NCBI RefSeq assembly: GCF_905196875.1
Contig: NZ_CAJJWO010000016.1
Span: 1-64,000 of the forward strand
Direction of reading: 5' to 3'
Length of the DNA stretch: 64,000 nucleotides
DNA from: an uncultured Parabacteroides sp.
Lineage (GTDB): Bacteria > Bacteroidota > Bacteroidia > Bacteroidales > Tannerellaceae
Part shown: positions 60,866 through 64,000 of the stretch, one piece after another
How the letters are laid out: each line of letters opens with the position of its first letter
Position numbering within the stretch: position 1 is the first letter of the stretch
Notes under the pieces: generated by a model
The model's input: only the letters and a program-made list of their open reading frames with translations
What the model was told of the DNA's origin: nothing
Databases searched by the model: none
Program-made: the position numbers and the translations under genes

Positions 60866-61372
60866 ATGGATGAAAGGGTAGAATGCAAATTGGAGAACCT
60901 CGGAAAATCATTTGTTAAGATGCCTCGAAAGCTACTTTCCCTCGCTTTCGGAAGCGAAAAGAAATCCCGTCTCTTCGGGAGAGTGTACATCGCATTGGTT
61001 TCCTTGTGTTATTTTAAGGATGGGACGGTGAAGCTGGGTAAGAACTATTACACCTGCCACCGGGGGGAATATCTGGGTACTTACAGAGAGTTGGCCGATC
61101 GTGCCGACATTAGTTTAGGATCGGTGGGGTATTACCTGAAAGAATTGTCGCAAGCCGGACTGATCGAGTATGGACCGATAGCCGGAGGAACGCGGGTCAA
61201 GATCTGCAATTACGATTATTTCTCGGGATTCTTTGTGAAAGAAGAGAGTGCAACGGATGAAGCTCAGGTTGCCGCACGAGCTATGGCTGCGGCCGAAAAA
61301 GCAATGGGGGGACGAAGCATGCAGAATCCTTCGGCCGAAGGAAAGGAGGATGCGTATGGAAACGGATGTTGA
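60866..61372 (+). CDS. Winged-helix DNA-binding protein, possible replication-initiation or repressor protein
   Basis: 168 residues. About 35-125 contain a winged-helix pattern: YIALVSLCYFKDGTVKLGKNYYTCHRGEYLGTYRELADRADISLGSVGYYLKELSQAGLIEYGPI. The C-terminal part is Ala/Glu-rich with helical character. Similar proteins precede phage-type helicase loaders or primases in Bacteroidales elements. The stop at 61372 lies 16 bases inside the following helicase gene. Either initiator or regulator is possible. Confidence 0.65.
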   Translation: MDERVECKLENLGKSFVKMPRKLLSLAFGSEKKSRLFGRVYIALVSLCYFKDGTVKLGKNYYTCHRGEYLGTYRELADRADISLGSVGYYLKELSQAGLIEYGPIAGGTRVKICNYDYFSGFFVKEESATDEAQVAARAMAAAEKAMGGRSMQNPSAEGKEDAYGNGC

Positions 61373-62729
61373 CGAAAGGAAAGAACTGTCGCTGTCGGAG
61401 GTGGAGAGCACGTTGGTGTGCTGTCTGCTGACCAGCGTGGATGCTCCCGGCCTGGTGTCGGCGCTGTTGAACAGGCAGATGTTTGCCGATGCTTCGCTGG
61501 GGTTCGTTTTCCAGGCGGTGATGAACCTCTACGAAAAGGGGGTGCAGCCCGATATGGTATCCGTAGAAGTGGAGATGCGGCGGATGGACGAGGCGCGGTG
61601 GAAAGAACTGGGCGGACTGTCGTTCGTGTTGACTGCCATGCTGAATGTGCGTCATGCCGGAAATGTGATGCTTTATGCCGTGGAGGTGAAACGCCAGTAT
61701 CTGTTGCGTTGCCTGGCACAGTTGTTCGCTATGCTGAATGTCAAGAGTTGTCGTTTCGAGGCCGAGCCGGAGCAGCTGATCGCCGAGGCGGAAGAGTCGC
61801 TGGTCGAACTGCGTCAGGAGGCGGCGTCGAGCGAACCGATGCGTTCGGTAGCAGAACTGTCGGTCGAAGCGCTGGAATGGCACCGTGAACGGTTGACCGG
61901 AACCTACGACCGCAACCGGGTGTTGAGCGGGATCACCGAGTTCGACTATGTCACCGGAGGTTTCCATAAAGGAGAATTGTCCGTATTGGCAGGGCATTCG
62001 AGCGACGGTAAAACTGCCGTGGCCCTGCACATGGCTGTCCAGGCGGCACGGGCCGGAAAGCATGTCTGTCTGTTTAGCCTGGAGATGTCGAACCTGCAAA
62101 TGCTGAACCGTATCCTGGCCGGTATAACGGATGTCGATCCCGATCACCTGCGTATTTCCGGACTGACGGTACACGAGCTGGATACACTGGAAAAGGCCGG
62201 CCGTAAACTGGAACATTTGCCGCTCTATATCGACTATAAAGCCTGCAATACGTTGTCGGACATCCGTTCGAAAGCGTTGCTGAAAAGCAAGAAAGGGGAG
62301 TGCGACTTCATCATTCTCGATTACTTGCATCTGCTGAGCAGTATCCGTCAGAAGAACGATACCCAGGAACAGGTGGTGGGACGCAATATCACCCAGCTGA
62401 AACAACTGGCCCTGGATGCCGATTGCCCGGTTCTTGTCGTTTCGCAGGTAAACCGTGCCAGCGACCAGCGTGCCGACAAAGCGCATATCCCGGTGATGAG
62501 CGATTTGCGCGACTCGGGAACCATCGAACAGGTGGCCGACTGTGTGTTTTTCGTTTACCGTCCAGAACGTTACGGTATCGTCAAAGACGAACGCAGCGGC
62601 GAAAGCCTGGCAGGAGTAGGCAAACTCTATATCGTGAAGAACAGGAACGGCGCGGTGGGAATAGCCCGTTTCCGTTATAACAGTTCCTATACGAAAATTA
62701 CGGATTACTTAAAACCGGCAACAAAATGA
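61356..62729 (+). CDS. DnaB-like replicative helicase
   Basis: 457 residues from ATG 61356, six bases after an AAGGAGG site; an ATG two codons earlier touches that site. The N-terminal DnaB domain is at about 12-110. The RecA-like C-terminal domain has Walker A GHSSDGKTA (about 213-221), SLEMSNLQMLNRI and Walker B FIILDYLHLLSS, then VLVVSQVNRASDQRADK, DLRDSGTIEQVADCVFFVYRPE. It unwinds DNA at a replication fork. Its gene overlaps the preceding one by 17 bases and the primase gene by four, so they form a set. Confidence 0.9.
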   Translation: METDVDERKELSLSEVESTLVCCLLTSVDAPGLVSALLNRQMFADASLGFVFQAVMNLYEKGVQPDMVSVEVEMRRMDEARWKELGGLSFVLTAMLNVRHAGNVMLYAVEVKRQYLLRCLAQLFAMLNVKSCRFEAEPEQLIAEAEESLVELRQEAASSEPMRSVAELSVEALEWHRERLTGTYDRNRVLSGITEFDYVTGGFHKGELSVLAGHSSDGKTAVALHMAVQAARAGKHVCLFSLEMSNLQMLNRILAGITDVDPDHLRISGLTVHELDTLEKAGRKLEHLPLYIDYKACNTLSDIRSKALLKSKKGECDFIILDYLHLLSSIRQKNDTQEQVVGRNITQLKQLALDADCPVLVVSQVNRASDQRADKAHIPVMSDLRDSGTIEQVADCVFFVYRPERYGIVKDERSGESLAGVGKLYIVKNRNGAVGIARFRYNSSYTKITDYLKPATK

Positions 62730-63901
62730 ATCGACAAGAAATAAACCATATAAAAGACGCTGTCCGCATCGAAGAGGTGGCCGGACGGTATATCCGGTTG
62801 TCGCGTCGCGGCAAGTTATTCACTGGGCTTTGTCCGTTCCACGACGATCATCATCCGTCGCTGACGGTCGACCCGCAGAAGCAGACCTTTGCCTGTTATG
62901 CCTGCGGGGAACATGGGGATGTTATCAAGCTGGTGATGGGAGTGGAGAAATGCTCGTTTGCGGAGGCGTTGAAAATAGTGTCGCTGGGAGTACACTTCGA
63001 GCCTTCCCGCCCGACGGTTCCGAAATATCCGGAGGCAGCAACTCTTCCACCGGATAAAGTGAAAGGAGCGTGTGAGATCCCTTCCGAGAGCAACGACCGG
63101 TTTCTCCGTAGCTTGTTGCCTTATGCTTGCGGCAACTCCGGGCTCACTCCTTCTTACCTGGATTTCGAGGTTGGCGTTTCGCCCGGACTGGTGCCGAAAG
63201 AGTGGTATGCCATGCGCAACCGCATCATTTTCCCGATCCGTGACGAAGAGGGTAGGTTGATCGGTTTCGCAGCCCGGAAGCAGTCGGACGATCCCGGCGA
63301 AGCGAAATATATCAATACCGCAGAAGCGAGAGGGTATAAGAAAAGTGAAAACCTGTATGCGCTTCACCAGGCAAAGAGAGCGATCGTAGCGACCGGTTTT
63401 GTCTTTCTGGTAGAAGGGTATAAGGATGCGATTACGATGCATGCCGCGGGATTCACTAATACGGTGGCGCTTTGTGGGACGGCTTTGTGCCCGGGGCATA
63501 TTGCTTTGCTGAAGAAGTACGTTTCGCAAGCGGTCATCTTGCTGGATGGCGATGTGGCAGGGCGAAAAGCGGCTGCAATGGCTGTCGAATCCCTTCGCCG
63601 GGAAGGTGTCCTGGCGGTCGGTGGCAACCTTCCCGACGGGGAGGATCCGGACTCGTTGTTCCGGCTACTGGGAAAAGAGGCGTTTGTCGCCCGGATCGAT
63701 AGGATGCGGAAGCAATTGTTTTCGCCCGAGGAAACGGCGTTGTTCTGCCGGATCGACGGTCTGGTACGGGGGCTATTGGAGAGGAAGGATACCGGGAAAA
63801 GAAAGGAGTTGTTGCGACAACTGGAGGTTATGGTTGCCCACCGGGCCGGCCTTTCCCTGCGTGAAGGGCGTCCGGCAACAATGGATTGGAGGTGGCTATG
63901 A
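62726..63901 (+). CDS. CHC2 zinc-finger / Toprim DNA primase
   Basis: 391 residues. The zinc finger is C36-x2-H39-x17-C57-x2-C60 (LCPFHDDHHPSL, FACYACGEHGDVIKLV). The catalytic Toprim region begins at about 220 (FVFLVEGYKDAITMHAAGF) with VILLDGDVAGRKAA at about 270. It makes RNA primers. The C-terminal helicase-binding domain of DnaG seems reduced to about 70 residues, so this is an element-encoded short primase. The gene overlaps the helicase gene by four bases. Confidence 0.9.
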   Translation: MNRQEINHIKDAVRIEEVAGRYIRLSRRGKLFTGLCPFHDDHHPSLTVDPQKQTFACYACGEHGDVIKLVMGVEKCSFAEALKIVSLGVHFEPSRPTVPKYPEAATLPPDKVKGACEIPSESNDRFLRSLLPYACGNSGLTPSYLDFEVGVSPGLVPKEWYAMRNRIIFPIRDEEGRLIGFAARKQSDDPGEAKYINTAEARGYKKSENLYALHQAKRAIVATGFVFLVEGYKDAITMHAAGFTNTVALCGTALCPGHIALLKKYVSQAVILLDGDVAGRKAAAMAVESLRREGVLAVGGNLPDGEDPDSLFRLLGKEAFVARIDRMRKQLFSPEETALFCRIDGLVRGLLERKDTGKRKELLRQLEVMVAHRAGLSLREGRPATMDWRWL

Positions 63902-64000
63902 AAAAGGTAAATAAGAAACGCGGCTTCGAATGGACGGAGGATGAGGAGGAGCAATGGAAAAACCGTAGTTTCAGTTGGCTGGAGCTGGGGCTTCTCTACA
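63898..64000 (+). CDS. Start of a further gene in the replication module (partial)
   Basis: ATG at 63898 overlaps the primase stop by four bases; 34 codons are present (KKVNKKRGFEWTEDEEEQWKN) and the frame continues beyond the window. The sequence is strongly charged. The family is not recognisable from this part. Confidence 0.6.
   Translation, partial: MKKVNKKRGFEWTEDEEEQWKNRSFSWLELGLLY

Noticed and set aside
61281..62486. 401-codon minus-strand frame opposite the helicase gene
   Set aside because: His/Gln-rich composition typical of an antisense shadow; the plus strand has clear DnaB motifs.

Overview
The window looks like a chromosomal segment of a gut Bacteroidales bacterium, most like Parabacteroides. 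The genus is an inference. The evidence is a set of Bacteroidota-type promoters (TTTG, about 20 bases, TAnnTTTG), Mfa/FimA-type fimbrial genes with DUF3868 and DUF3575 partners, fused corrinoid genes, GH29 fucosidases, an HU-HIG protein and many short SGC/SAC-type lipoproteins. I see no rRNA, tRNA or CRISPR array.

Layout. 1-5.1 kb: a leftward fimbrial operon (DUF3575, DUF3868/OmpA-like, Mfa2-like anchor, fimbrillin-like subunit running off the edge). It is separated from a convergent tyrosine recombinase gene by a segment of about 0.54 kb bounded by perfect 26-bp inverted repeats. The only good promoter in the segment points away from the fimbrial genes, so this looks like a phase-variable promoter switch captured OFF. 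5.3-15.3 kb: anaerobic cobalamin synthesis, with four two-enzyme fusions (CobJ-CbiC, CbiE-CbiT, CbiG-CbiF, CobK-CbiD) and an exported CbiK-type cobaltochelatase under a cobalamin riboswitch. An AraC regulator, a small PAS-like membrane protein and an IS66 relic lie between cbiK and the rest. 15.4-24 kb: aspartate/alanine antiporter plus aspartate 4-decarboxylase, then aconitase, isocitrate dehydrogenase and citrate synthase. 24-30 kb: an orphan Hsp70-like protein, an outer-membrane protein, and a LytS/LytR operon in which one of the two kinases has lost its catalytic residues. 30-36.6 kb: two MacB/FtsX-type permeases without an ATPase, then recJ-recQ.

36.9-42 kb: a tight operon of threonylcarbamoyl-AMP synthase, polyprenyl-phosphate sugar transferase, ClC channel, fmt and a DUF454 protein. 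42-45.5 kb: an AraC regulator divergent from two GH29 fucosidase-like lipoproteins. 45.5-51.7 kb: a 2-oxo acid dehydrogenase set (Lpd, LplA, E2, fused E1) plus flavodoxin. 51.8-58.1 kb is AT-rich and accessory-looking: a toxin-antitoxin pair, a nitroreductase, an alpha-oxoamine synthase/TetR pair, a secreted metallophosphoesterase, a small secreted peptide and a lipoprotein. 58.2-64 kb: a phage-like module, with HU-HIG, glucosaminidase and a small membrane protein leftward, and a winged-helix protein, DnaB-like helicase, CHC2/Toprim primase and a truncated gene rightward.

The strongest candidates for further study are the invertible fimbrial promoter, the kinase/pseudokinase pair, the alpha-oxoamine synthase/TetR pair with a nearby palindrome-controlled small secreted peptide, two short palindromic tandem arrays (24-bp and 22-bp periods), and the replication/lysis-like module at the right end.
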